Of a DNA stretch of 8,483 bases, positions 1-6,687 are shown piece after piece. This DNA is from Olsenella_K sp051878835. Its GTDB lineage: Bacteria; Actinomycetota; Coriobacteriia; Coriobacteriales; Atopobiaceae. Both the position numbers and the translations under genes were made by a program. The stretch lies in contig JBJEKW010000065.1 of NCBI GenBank assembly GCA_051878835.1, positions 1 through 8,483 on the forward strand, given 5' to 3'. The notes under the pieces are model-generated. The model worked only from the letters and a program-made list of their open reading frames with translations, did not search any database and was not told where the DNA came from. Numbering within the stretch: the stretch's first letter is position 1; each line of letters starts with the position of its first letter.

Positions 1-1313
1 TGCGTGCCATGATCAGCCACCCCAGCGAGTCCTGCGAGGAGGGCGAGGTCGTCGCCTGCATCAAGTCCGAGATGGAGAAGCTGGGCTTCGACGAGGTCAA
101 GGTCGACGGCCTGGGCAACGTGATGGGCTTCATGGGCACGGGTGACAAGATCATCGCCATCGACGGTCACATCGACACCGTGGGCATCGGCAACCGCGAC
201 AACTGGAACTTCGACCCCTACAAGGGCTTCGAAGACGACCAGCTCATCGGCGGCCGCGGTGGCTCCGATCAGGAGGGCGGCGTCGCTGCTGCCACCTACG
301 CGGCAAAGATGATGAAGGACATGGACCTGATCCCCGAGGGCTACAAGATCATGGTCGTGGGCTCCGTCCAGGAAGAGGACTGCGACGGCATGTGCTGGCA
401 GTACATCTACAACAAGGACGGCATCAAGCCCGAGTTCGTCATCTCGACCGAGCCCACCGACGGCGGCATCTACCGCGGCCACCGCGGCCGCATGGAGATC
501 CGCGTGGACGTCCACGGCGTCTCCTGCCACGGCTCCGCTCCCGAGCGCGGCGACAACGCCATCTACAAGATGGCCGACATCGTGAACGACGTGCGCGCCT
601 TGAACAACAACGGCTGCGACGAGTCCACCTCCATCAAGGGCCTGGTAAAGATGCTGGACCCGAAGTACAACCCCGACCACTACGAGGACGCCCGCTTCCT
701 GGGCCGCGGCACCTGCACCGTCAGCCAGATCTTCTACACCAGCCCCAGCCGCTGCGCAGTGGCCGACTCCTGCGCCATCAGCATCGACCGCCGCATGACC
801 GCCGGCGAGACGTACGAGTCCTGCCTGGACGAGGTGCGCAACCTGCCCGCCGTCAAGAAGTACGGCGACGACGTGAAGGTCTCCATGTACATGTACGACC
901 GTCCCAGCTGGACCGGCGAGGTGTACGAGACCGAGGCCTACTTCCCCACGTGGATCAACAAGGAGACCGCTCCCCACGTGAAGGCACTCGTCGACGCCCA
1001 CAAGGCCCTGTTCGGCGACAAGCGCATCGGCTGCCCCAAGTCCATGGACAAGCGTGAGGGCCGTCCCCTGTGCGACAAGTGGACCTTCTCGACCAACTGT
1101 GTGTCCATCCAGGGCCGCTACGGCATCCCCTGCGTCGGCTTTGGCCCCGGCGCCGAGTCCCAGGCCCACGCGCCCAACGAGGTCACCTACAAGCAGGACC
1201 TCTCGACCTGCGCCGCGCTGTACGTGGCGGCCGTGAACCTGTACGACCCCAGCCAGGCCACGGGCGACGCCACCGAGTACCGCGGCACCCTGACCGGCAA
1301 CGACATCAAGTAG
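1..1313 (+). CDS. ygeY: YgeY-type M20 family zinc hydrolase (5' partial)
   Basis: A metal-dependent amidohydrolase/peptidase of the M20 (ArgE/DapE/CPG2) superfamily, closest to YgeY of selenium- and purine-linked clusters; the physiological substrate is not firmly known. The reading frame is open from base 3, and the residues before the ATG at 9 (Arg-Ala) continue the family's LREMI..PSES-type N-terminus. That ATG is therefore internal and the true start lies upstream of the window. Counting from it, metal ligands are H54 and D56 (GHIDTVG), D87 (SDQEGG), E148 (STEPTD) and H387 (QAHAPNE), with the catalytic glutamate in QEED (121-124). The dimerisation-domain signature SCHGSAPERGDN lies at 172-183. 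Compared with my memory of E. coli YgeY there is extra length near residues 200-230 and 338-355. The next gene follows after 52 bp, suggesting one operon. The family call is sure; the biochemical role is inferred. Confidence 0.93.
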   Translation, partial: RAMISHPSESCEEGEVVACIKSEMEKLGFDEVKVDGLGNVMGFMGTGDKIIAIDGHIDTVGIGNRDNWNFDPYKGFEDDQLIGGRGGSDQEGGVAAATYAAKMMKDMDLIPEGYKIMVVGSVQEEDCDGMCWQYIYNKDGIKPEFVISTEPTDGGIYRGHRGRMEIRVDVHGVSCHGSAPERGDNAIYKMADIVNDVRALNNNGCDESTSIKGLVKMLDPKYNPDHYEDARFLGRGTCTVSQIFYTSPSRCAVADSCAISIDRRMTAGETYESCLDEVRNLPAVKKYGDDVKVSMYMYDRPSWTGEVYETEAYFPTWINKETAPHVKALVDAHKALFGDKRIGCPKSMDKREGRPLCDKWTFSTNCVSIQGRYGIPCVGFGPGAESQAHAPNEVTYKQDLSTCAALYVAAVNLYDPSQATGDATEYRGTLTGNDIK

Positions 1314-1365
1314 CTTTCGCCTGACGGCTTCGCCAGCGCACATACCAAGGCAAGAAGGGAACATC

Positions 1366-2568
1366 ATGGACTCCAAGCTTCAGCAGATCCTCGAGCAGCT
1401 GCAGACGCTCGACTACAAGGGCATGTACAACACCGACTTCCTGCACACCTGGGACAAGACCACCGACGAGCTGCGCGCCATGTACCTGGTGGCCGACGCC
1501 CTGCGCAACCTGCGCGAGCGCAACATCAGCACGCGCATCTTCCAGTCGGGTCTCGCGGTCTCGAACTTCCGCGACAACTCCACCCGCACGCGCTTCAGCT
1601 TTGCCTCCGGCTCGAACCTGCTGGGCCTGCAGCTGCAGGACCTGGACGAGTCCAAGTCTCAGGTGGCCCACGGCGAGACCGTGCGCGAGACCGCCACGAT
1701 GATCAGCTTCATGGCTGACGTCATCGGCATCCGCGACGACAAGTTCATCGGCGAGGGCGACGCCTACATGAAGGAGGTCTCGGAGTCCGTCGAGCAGAGC
1801 TGGAAGGACGGCATCCTGGACCACCGCCCGACGCTGGTGTCGCTGCAGTCCGACTCCGACCACCCCACGCAGTCCTCGGCCGACATGCTGTACCTGATCA
1901 ACGAGTTCGGCGGCCTGGATAACCTCAAGGGCAAGAAGGTCGCGGTCACCTGGGCCTACAGCCCCTCGTACGGCAAGCCCCTCAGCTGCCCCCAGTCGCT
2001 GATCACGCTGCTGCCGCGCTTTGGCATGGACGTCACCCTGGCCCACCCCGAGGGCTACGACCTGATGCCCGACCTGGTGGCGAAGGCCGGCCAGTACGCC
2101 AAGGAGTCCGGCTCCAGCTTCCGTCAGGTCAACTCCATGGAGGAGGCCTTCGAGGGCGCCGACATCGTGATCCCGAAGAGCTGGGCGTCCTACGCCGCCA
2201 TGGAGAAGCGCACGAAGCTGTATGCCGCCGGCGACTCCGAGGGCATCGACCAACTGGAGCAGAAGCTGCTGGCCCAGAACGCCACGCACCAGGACTGGTG
2301 CTGCACGCCCGCGCTGATGGACAAGACCGCCCACGGCAAGGACACCATCTACATGCATCCGCTGCCCGCCGACATCAACGGCGTCAGCTGCGAGCACGGC
2401 GAGGTCGAGAACGAGGTCTTCGACTACCACCGCGACGGCCTGTACAAGGAGGCCAGCTACAAGCCCTATGCCGTGGCTGCCATGATCTTCCTGCAGAAGG
2501 TCAGCGACCCCGTGGCCACCCTGAAGGCCCTCGAGGAGCGCGACACCAAGCGCTGGTACCAGCTGTAG
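1366..2568 (+). CDS. ygeW: YgeW-type knotted carbamoyltransferase
   Basis: A cytosolic protein of the aspartate/ornithine carbamoyltransferase superfamily, 400 aa, matching the knotted YgeW branch. The carbamoyl-phosphate site is visible as STRT (residues 72-75) and HPTQ (166-169). The second-substrate loop is HPLPAD (331-336), closer to the HPLP of aspartate transcarbamylases than the HCLP of ornithine enzymes, but without the following Arg. The proline-rich stretch at 199-211 (SPSYGKPLSCPQS) is where the knotted subfamily threads its loop. YgeW proteins have no settled substrate; a ureido compound or diaminopropionate-like amine is usually proposed. A carbamate kinase lies directly downstream, so the catabolic direction (phosphorolysis of a carbamoyl compound to carbamoyl phosphate) is the more likely one. 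The start is supported by AGAAGG at 1353-1358, seven bases before the ATG. Confidence 0.94.
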   Translation: MDSKLQQILEQLQTLDYKGMYNTDFLHTWDKTTDELRAMYLVADALRNLRERNISTRIFQSGLAVSNFRDNSTRTRFSFASGSNLLGLQLQDLDESKSQVAHGETVRETATMISFMADVIGIRDDKFIGEGDAYMKEVSESVEQSWKDGILDHRPTLVSLQSDSDHPTQSSADMLYLINEFGGLDNLKGKKVAVTWAYSPSYGKPLSCPQSLITLLPRFGMDVTLAHPEGYDLMPDLVAKAGQYAKESGSSFRQVNSMEEAFEGADIVIPKSWASYAAMEKRTKLYAAGDSEGIDQLEQKLLAQNATHQDWCCTPALMDKTAHGKDTIYMHPLPADINGVSCEHGEVENEVFDYHRDGLYKEASYKPYAVAAMIFLQKVSDPVATLKALEERDTKRWYQL

Positions 2569-2653
2569 CGCACGGGACGCGGCGCGCCGCCGCAACGAGT
2601 TAGTAGTCATCTGCAGGGTTCGTCTGGGAGAGCTGGCCGGGCGGGCCCTGCTG

Positions 2654-2671
2654 CCTTTGAGGGGACAAAGG
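2654..2671 (+). promoter_or_regulatory. Hairpin overlapping the carbamate kinase ribosome binding site
   Basis: CCTTTG (2654-2659) and CAAAGG (2666-2671) are perfect inverted repeats around a 6-nt loop. The right arm overlaps the first bases of the purine-rich Shine-Dalgarno stretch AAGGGGAGAG that precedes the ATG at 2684. In RNA this 6-bp stem could partly hide the ribosome binding site and tune kinase translation. It lies in a 115-bp gap that also holds a 12-bp palindrome, GCGGCGCGCCGC, at 2579-2590. The pairing is seen directly; function is inference. Confidence 0.35.
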
Positions 2672-2683
2672 GGAGAGAAGCAC

Positions 2684-3625
2684 ATGGGACGTAGGATAGT
2701 CATCGCCTTGGGCGGCAACGCCCTCGGAAAGAACCTGCCGGAGCAGATGCAGGCGGTCAGGCACACGGCCAAGGCCATCGTGGATTTGATCCAGCAGGGC
2801 AACGAGGTCGTGGTGGCGCACGGCAACGGCCCGCAGGTGGGCATGATCCAGGAGGCCATGACCCAGCTGACCCGCTCGAACCCCCAGAAGTACATCCCCT
2901 GCCCGCTGTCGGTGTGCGTGGCCATGAGCCAGGGCTACATAGGCTACGACCTGCAGAACGCCCTGCGCGAGGAGATGCTGGACCGCGGCATCAGCCTGGG
3001 CGCCGCCACGGTGCTGACCCAGGTGGAGGTAGACCCTGAGGACCCCGCATTCCAGAACCCCACCAAGCCCATCGGCGCGTTCATGACGAAGGAGGAGGCG
3101 GACCGCATGGTGGCCGAGCGCGGCTACCACGTGGTCGAGGACTCCGGTCGCGGCTGGAGGCGCGTGGTCGCCAGCCCCAAGCCCAAGTCCATCGTCGAGA
3201 TCGACACCATCCGCTCGCTCGTGGCCTCCGACCACGTGGTCATTGCCTGCGGTGGCGGTGGCATCCCCGTGTACACCACGACGGGCCATCACCTGAAGGG
3301 CGCAGCCGCAGTCATCGACAAGGACTTCGCCGCGGCTCGCCTGGCCGAGCAGGTGGACGCCGACACGCTGATCATCCTGACGGCGGTCGAGAAGGTCGCC
3401 GTGCACTTTGGCAAGCCCGACCAGCAGTGGCTGGATGAGCTGACCCCCGAGACCGCGCAGCGCTACATCCAGGCGGGCGAGTTCGCGCCCGGCTCCATGC
3501 TGCCCAAGGTGCAGGCCGCGCTGCAGTTCGCGCAGTCGGCCCCCGGTCGCAGCTCGCTCATAACCCTTCTGGACAAGGCGTCCGACGGCATCCAGGGAAA
3601 GACTGGTACCGTGGTGCGCGGATAA
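2684..3625 (+). CDS. arcC: Carbamate kinase (YqeA/ArcC family)
   Basis: Converts carbamoyl phosphate plus ADP to ATP and carbamate, which decomposes to CO2 and ammonia; a cytosolic amino-acid-kinase-fold enzyme. At 313 aa it has the usual family length. Motifs are ALGGNALG (8-15), HGNGPQVG (46-53), NPTKPIGAFMT (125-135), CGGGGIPV (189-196), the lysine/aspartate motif DKDFAA (212-217), and GSMLPKVQAA (270-279). The ATG at 2684 is preferred over an in-frame TTG at 2657, because the conserved MGRRIVIALGG begins there and AAGGGGAGAG sits 6-16 bases upstream. No arginine deiminase or ornithine carbamoyltransferase is present; the partner is YgeW, which parallels E. coli yqeA. It probably provides substrate-level ATP from ureide nitrogen. 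The family is certain; arcC is the generic symbol and yqeA is the E. coli cluster paralogue. Confidence 0.95.
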   Translation: MGRRIVIALGGNALGKNLPEQMQAVRHTAKAIVDLIQQGNEVVVAHGNGPQVGMIQEAMTQLTRSNPQKYIPCPLSVCVAMSQGYIGYDLQNALREEMLDRGISLGAATVLTQVEVDPEDPAFQNPTKPIGAFMTKEEADRMVAERGYHVVEDSGRGWRRVVASPKPKSIVEIDTIRSLVASDHVVIACGGGGIPVYTTTGHHLKGAAAVIDKDFAAARLAEQVDADTLIILTAVEKVAVHFGKPDQQWLDELTPETAQRYIQAGEFAPGSMLPKVQAALQFAQSAPGRSSLITLLDKASDGIQGKTGTVVRG

Positions 3626-3742
3626 GAAGAACGACCCGTCGTCGGTGCCCGTTGCGCCGGCGGCGGGCGTGGCGTAGCGCGGAATCGCGCCTGGGGCGCA
3701 CGCCCCCGGTGCGACGCGCCCGTCGACGCATTGGAGGCAGGA
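3626..3742 (+). other. GC-rich intergenic spacer with tandem hairpins
   Basis: This 117-bp spacer within the operon contains three short inverted repeats. They are ACGAC-CC-GTCGT (3631-3642), GCGCG-GAAT-CGCGC (3677-3690) and GGGGC-GCAC-GCCCC (3693-3706). The last is flanked by CC/GG pairs beyond one mismatch. None is followed by a T-run, so they are not typical intrinsic terminators. They may stabilise or process the mRNA between the kinase and the next gene. No promoter with recognisable -35/-10 boxes was found. The spacer ends in a clear GGAGG (3733-3737) before the next ATG. Confidence 0.4.
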
Positions 3743-4678
3743 ATGAAGCCCTGCTCGCACGTGTGGCTGGACGACGAGGAAGGCAAGCGCTTCTTTGGCC
3801 CGGGGCCCTTCGAGCTGCTGCGGCGCACCGAGCGCACGGGCAGCCTTTTGGCCGCGTCAAAGCAGATGGGCATGGCCTACACGAAGGCCACCCGTCTGGT
3901 GTCGCATGCCGAGGAGGCGCTGAGTACGCCCCTGCTGAAGCGCAGGGCGGGCGGCTCGGGCGGTGGCGGCAGCACGCTGACCCCCGAGGGCAGGCTGCTG
4001 CTGGAGCGCTACGAGGCCTGGGCCAACGCCTCCCGCGCGGCGTCAAACGAGTTCTTTGACGCGTGCTTTGCCGGCCACGGCGGCGTGCGCAGGTTGGGCT
4101 GCGTGGTCATGGCGTCAGGCGAGGCCAAGCGCTTCGGCAGGCAGAAGCTCCTGGAGCCGCTGGCGGGCGTGCCGGTGGTGGAGCGCACGCTGCGGGCGGT
4201 GCTGGAGACGGACTTCGACGTGGTCGTCTCGTCCAGGTGGGAGGACGTGCGCCAGCTGGCGTCCGGCCTTGGAGCGCAAGCGGTCGACCCCAAGGGTCCG
4301 CTGCAGTCGGACACCGTGCGCGCGGGCGTCGAGGCGCTGGGCCGGCGCGCGGGCTACCTGTTCGTCCAGGGAGACCAGCCGCTGGTGCGCCCGCAGAGCC
4401 TCAGGGACATGGCCGAGGCGTTCGGTACGCACCCGCAAAGCGTGGTCAGGCTGGCGTGGCAGGGACAGGTGGGAAGCCCCGTGCTGTTCCCGGGTGGCCT
4501 GGAGCTGGCGCTGCGGGCGCTGCGCGGCGATGTCGGGGGAGGGTCGCTGCTGCGCTCCCTTCCCGAGCTGCAGGAGGGCGCCGTGCTGGTGGAGGCGGCC
4601 GACGCCTCGGAACTCATGGACATAGACACCCCGCATGACCTGGACCGCATTGCCCAGGTAATCGAGGGGTCAAGGTAG
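3743..4678 (+). CDS. ModE-type HTH fused to MocA/YgfJ-like nucleotidyltransferase
   Basis: A two-domain protein of 311 aa. Residues about 20-92 form a ModE N-terminal winged helix: LLRRTERTGSLLAASKQMGM (25-44), then TKATRLV, a STPLLKR wing, the glycine run GGSGGGGSTLTPEGR (70-84) and a helix. The molybdate-binding MOP domain of classic ModE is absent. From about 118 a GT-A-fold NTP transferase of the MocA/YgfJ type follows. It has ASGEAKRFGRQKLL (124-137; K135 the likely nucleotide/phosphate lysine), VQGDQPLV (208-215) and MDIDTPHDL (292-300), whose acidic residues bind Mg. MocA enzymes add CMP to molybdopterin for xanthine-dehydrogenase-type hydroxylases, which fits the cluster. The start has GGAGG at 3733-3737, five bases away. 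The domain calls are strong. Whether the HTH binds DNA, and whether the enzyme uses CTP, is inferred. Only 11 bp separate it from hyuA. Confidence 0.88.
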   Translation: MKPCSHVWLDDEEGKRFFGPGPFELLRRTERTGSLLAASKQMGMAYTKATRLVSHAEEALSTPLLKRRAGGSGGGGSTLTPEGRLLLERYEAWANASRAASNEFFDACFAGHGGVRRLGCVVMASGEAKRFGRQKLLEPLAGVPVVERTLRAVLETDFDVVVSSRWEDVRQLASGLGAQAVDPKGPLQSDTVRAGVEALGRRAGYLFVQGDQPLVRPQSLRDMAEAFGTHPQSVVRLAWQGQVGSPVLFPGGLELALRALRGDVGGGSLLRSLPELQEGAVLVEAADASELMDIDTPHDLDRIAQVIEGSR

Positions 4679-4689
4679 GGAGGCTACAC

Positions 4690-6051
4690 ATGAAGGTTCT
4701 AAGGGGAGGCGTCCTCGTGACCCCGCAGGGTCTCGTCCGTGGCGACCTCGTTCTGCAAGGCCAGAAGATCAGCCAGGTCGGAGGTACGTATGCCGCCACA
4801 GCCGACGACGAGGTCGTCGATGTCAGCGGCTGCTACGTGTACCCCGGCTTCATAGACGCCCACACGCACATGCAGTGCTGGACGGGCATGGACTGGACCG
4901 CCGACAGCTTCCAGACGGGCACACGCGCCGCCGCCTGCGGGGGCACCACGACCATCGTGGACTACGCCACGCAGGACAAGGGCATGACCCTGCATCAGGC
5001 GCTGGACGAGTGGCACAAGCGCGCCGACGGCACGTGCACGTCCAACTACGCCTTCCACATGGCCATAGCCGACTGGAACGAGCGCACGCGCGAGGAGATT
5101 CCGGACATGCGCCGCGCTGGCATCGTGTCGTTCAAGACGTACTTCGCCTACGACCACCTGCGGCTGGATGACGCCCAGACCATGGAGGTGCTGGAGTCCA
5201 TCCTGCCCTTCGACGGCATCCTGTGCGTGCATTGCGAGAACGGTACGCTGGTGAACGCCCTGCAGCGTCGCGTCCTGGCGCAGGGCATCACGGGCCCCGA
5301 GGGCCATCCGCTGTCGCGTCCTGCCGAGTGCGAGGCCGAGGCTATCAGCCGCCTGATGTACCTCAGCGAGCTCACGGGGGCGCGTGTGAACGTGGTGCAC
5401 TGCTCGACCAAGCTAGGCCTGGAGCAGGTGCGGGCGGCGCGCCGTCGCGGCGTGCGCGTGGCGCTGGAGACCTGTCCCCAGTACCTGCTGCTGGACGACA
5501 CCCGCTATCTGGAGCAGGGCGAGGACGGCTTCGCCGGCGCGAAGTACGTCATGAGCCCGCCCCTGCGCAAGCCCGCCGACATCCGCGCGCTGCGGCAGGC
5601 GGTCATGGACGGCGAGGTGGACCAGATCTCGACGGACCACTGCTCGTTCAACCTGCATGGCCAGAAGGACCGCGGCCGGAACGACTTCACGAAGATCCCC
5701 AACGGCGGCCCCGGCGTCGAGCACAGGCCCGCACTCATCATGACCACGTTCGAGGGCCAGCTGGGTCCCATGGACTACCTGCACCTGCTGTCCGAGGGGC
5801 AGGCCCGCGTGTTCGGCATGTACCCGCGCAAGGGCGCCCTGGCGGTGGGCTCGGACGCCGACGTGTGCGTGTGGGATCCCGCACCCCGCTGGACCATCAG
5901 TGCGGCTAACCAGCACCAGGCCGTCGACTACACCACCTACGAGGGCTTCCAGGTGCATGGTCGCGCAAAGCTGGTCTACGTGAACGGCGTGCTGGCCGCA
6001 AAGGACGGCGAGCCCACGGGCGCGCAGCCGGGCGAGTACGTCGCACGATAG
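4690..6051 (+). CDS. hyuA: Dihydropyrimidinase / D-hydantoinase family cyclic amidohydrolase
   Basis: A cytosolic binuclear-zinc cyclic amidohydrolase that opens dihydropyrimidine, hydantoin or related ureide rings to N-carbamoyl acids; 453 aa, normal for the family. The complete metal set is visible: HTH (H58, H60) in GFIDAHTHMQ, the carbamylated lysine K149 in SFKTYFAY, H181 in VHCENG, H237 in VVHCSTK and the catalytic D316 in STDHCSFN. The family's NGGPGVEHR segment, which contacts substrate, is at 338-346. The start follows GGGAGG (4678-4683), which overlaps the stop of the preceding gene, so the two are almost certainly translationally linked. In E. coli the equivalent hyuA (ygeZ) lies beside ygeY and yqeA. 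The true substrate in uric-acid/purine clusters is unsettled; allantoin-, hydantoin- or dihydropyrimidine-like rings are all possible. The family call is near certain. Confidence 0.94.
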   Translation: MKVLRGGVLVTPQGLVRGDLVLQGQKISQVGGTYAATADDEVVDVSGCYVYPGFIDAHTHMQCWTGMDWTADSFQTGTRAAACGGTTTIVDYATQDKGMTLHQALDEWHKRADGTCTSNYAFHMAIADWNERTREEIPDMRRAGIVSFKTYFAYDHLRLDDAQTMEVLESILPFDGILCVHCENGTLVNALQRRVLAQGITGPEGHPLSRPAECEAEAISRLMYLSELTGARVNVVHCSTKLGLEQVRAARRRGVRVALETCPQYLLLDDTRYLEQGEDGFAGAKYVMSPPLRKPADIRALRQAVMDGEVDQISTDHCSFNLHGQKDRGRNDFTKIPNGGPGVEHRPALIMTTFEGQLGPMDYLHLLSEGQARVFGMYPRKGALAVGSDADVCVWDPAPRWTISAANQHQAVDYTTYEGFQVHGRAKLVYVNGVLAAKDGEPTGAQPGEYVAR

Positions 6052-6130
6052 CTGTGCCCTTCTTGACCTGCGTTTTTTAGATTTGCCGATTGACGCTCGC
6101 GACTGCGGGCCTGAAACAAAGGAGATTCCC

Positions 6131-6511
6131 ATGAGCAAGAACGCCATTGTTACCGACAAGGCCCCCAAGGCACTGGGCCCCTATTCTGCGGGCGTCGTGT
6201 CCAACGGCTCCGTGAACGTGTCGGGCCAGCTGGGCATCGACCCCGCCACGGGCAAGCTGGCAGGCGACGACATCCAGAGCCAGACTCGTCAGAGCCTGAC
6301 CAACGTGAGGAACATCCTGGAGGCGGCCGGCGCCTCCATGGCTGACGTGGTCGAGACCACGGTCCTTCTGGCCGACATCAACGAGTTCGCAGCCATGAAT
6401 GAGGTCTATGCCGAGTTCTTCGAGGCCCCGTATCCCGCACGCGCCGCATTCCAGGTGGCCGCGCTGCCCGGCGGCGGCAAGGTCGAGATCAAGGCCGTCG
6501 CCCGCATCTAG
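6131..6511 (+). CDS. ridA: RidA family enamine/imine deaminase
   Basis: A small (126 aa) trimeric YjgF/YER057c/UK114-family protein. RidA hydrolyses reactive 2-aminoacrylate and related enamines to keto acids plus ammonia, protecting PLP enzymes. Archetypal active-site residues are present: Y18 (GPYSAG), G32 (SGQLGID), R104 (YPARAAF) and E119 (KVEIKAVA). The ATG at 6131 has AAGGAG at 6119-6124 and begins the conserved N-terminus; an in-frame ATG at 6083 lacks both. It is the last gene before the terminator hairpin, 79 bp after hyuA, and may also have its own weak promoter. Its place here makes sense if the cluster also encodes YgeX, a PLP 2,3-diaminopropionate ammonia-lyase that passes through aminoacrylate. 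That gene is not visible, so the link is inference. The family call is secure. Confidence 0.95.
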   Translation: MSKNAIVTDKAPKALGPYSAGVVSNGSVNVSGQLGIDPATGKLAGDDIQSQTRQSLTNVRNILEAAGASMADVVETTVLLADINEFAAMNEVYAEFFEAPYPARAAFQVAALPGGGKVEIKAVARI

Positions 6512-6557
6512 AGTTCGCGCGCCTGACGTACAGGCGTGCTGAGGTGCAGATTCCAGC

Positions 6558-6600
6558 AGAGGGGCCCGCTGCGACTTGGCCATGGCGGGCCCCTCTTGTG
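6558..6600 (+). terminator. Terminator-like hairpin after ridA
   Basis: AGAGGGGCCCGC (6558-6569) and GCGGGCCCCTCT (6585-6596) are a perfect 12-bp inverted repeat around a 15-nt loop, starting 46 bases after the ridA stop. The stem is very stable, but only a short T-poor tail (TGTGCC) follows, so it is a non-canonical intrinsic terminator or an RNA-stabilising 3' end. On the opposite strand no T-run follows either. It marks the likely end of the purine-type operon. Confidence 0.65.
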
Positions 6601-6620
6601 CCACATGCTGATGCCCCGGG

Positions 6621-6640
6621 TGTGTACTGCTATCCTTGCG
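6621..6640 (+). promoter_or_regulatory. Possible extended -10 promoter for the membrane protein gene
   Basis: TGCTATCCT (6628-6636) reads as an extended -10 (TGn followed by TATCCT), about 50 bases before the ATG at 6688 and just downstream of the operon's terminator hairpin. No good -35 is seen at the expected distance, which extended -10 promoters can tolerate. The call rests on position and one hexamer only. Confidence 0.3.
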
Positions 6641-6687
6641 CTGGGGCCGCGCGTGGTGGCGGCCCGCAAGGGAGGCATAGAGGCATC

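Noticed and set aside
1306..2925. Long antisense open frame (539 codons) on the minus strand across ygeW and the kinase
   Set aside because: It mirrors the G/C-biased third positions of the real genes, spans two conserved genes and an intergenic gap, and gives a low-complexity protein with no motif.
2600..3760. Long antisense open frame (386 codons) opposite the carbamate kinase
   Set aside because: The sense strand carries all kinase motifs; the antisense product is rich in G, H, L and R and resembles no family.
6063..6081. TTGACC plus T-run before ridA as a promoter or terminator
   Set aside because: No -10 box at 16-18 bp from TTGACC, and no stable stem before the T-run.
6544..6687. N-terminal extension of the membrane protein from an upstream ATG
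   Set aside because: It would be translated through the terminator hairpin, lacks a ribosome binding site and is compositionally unlike the membrane protein.
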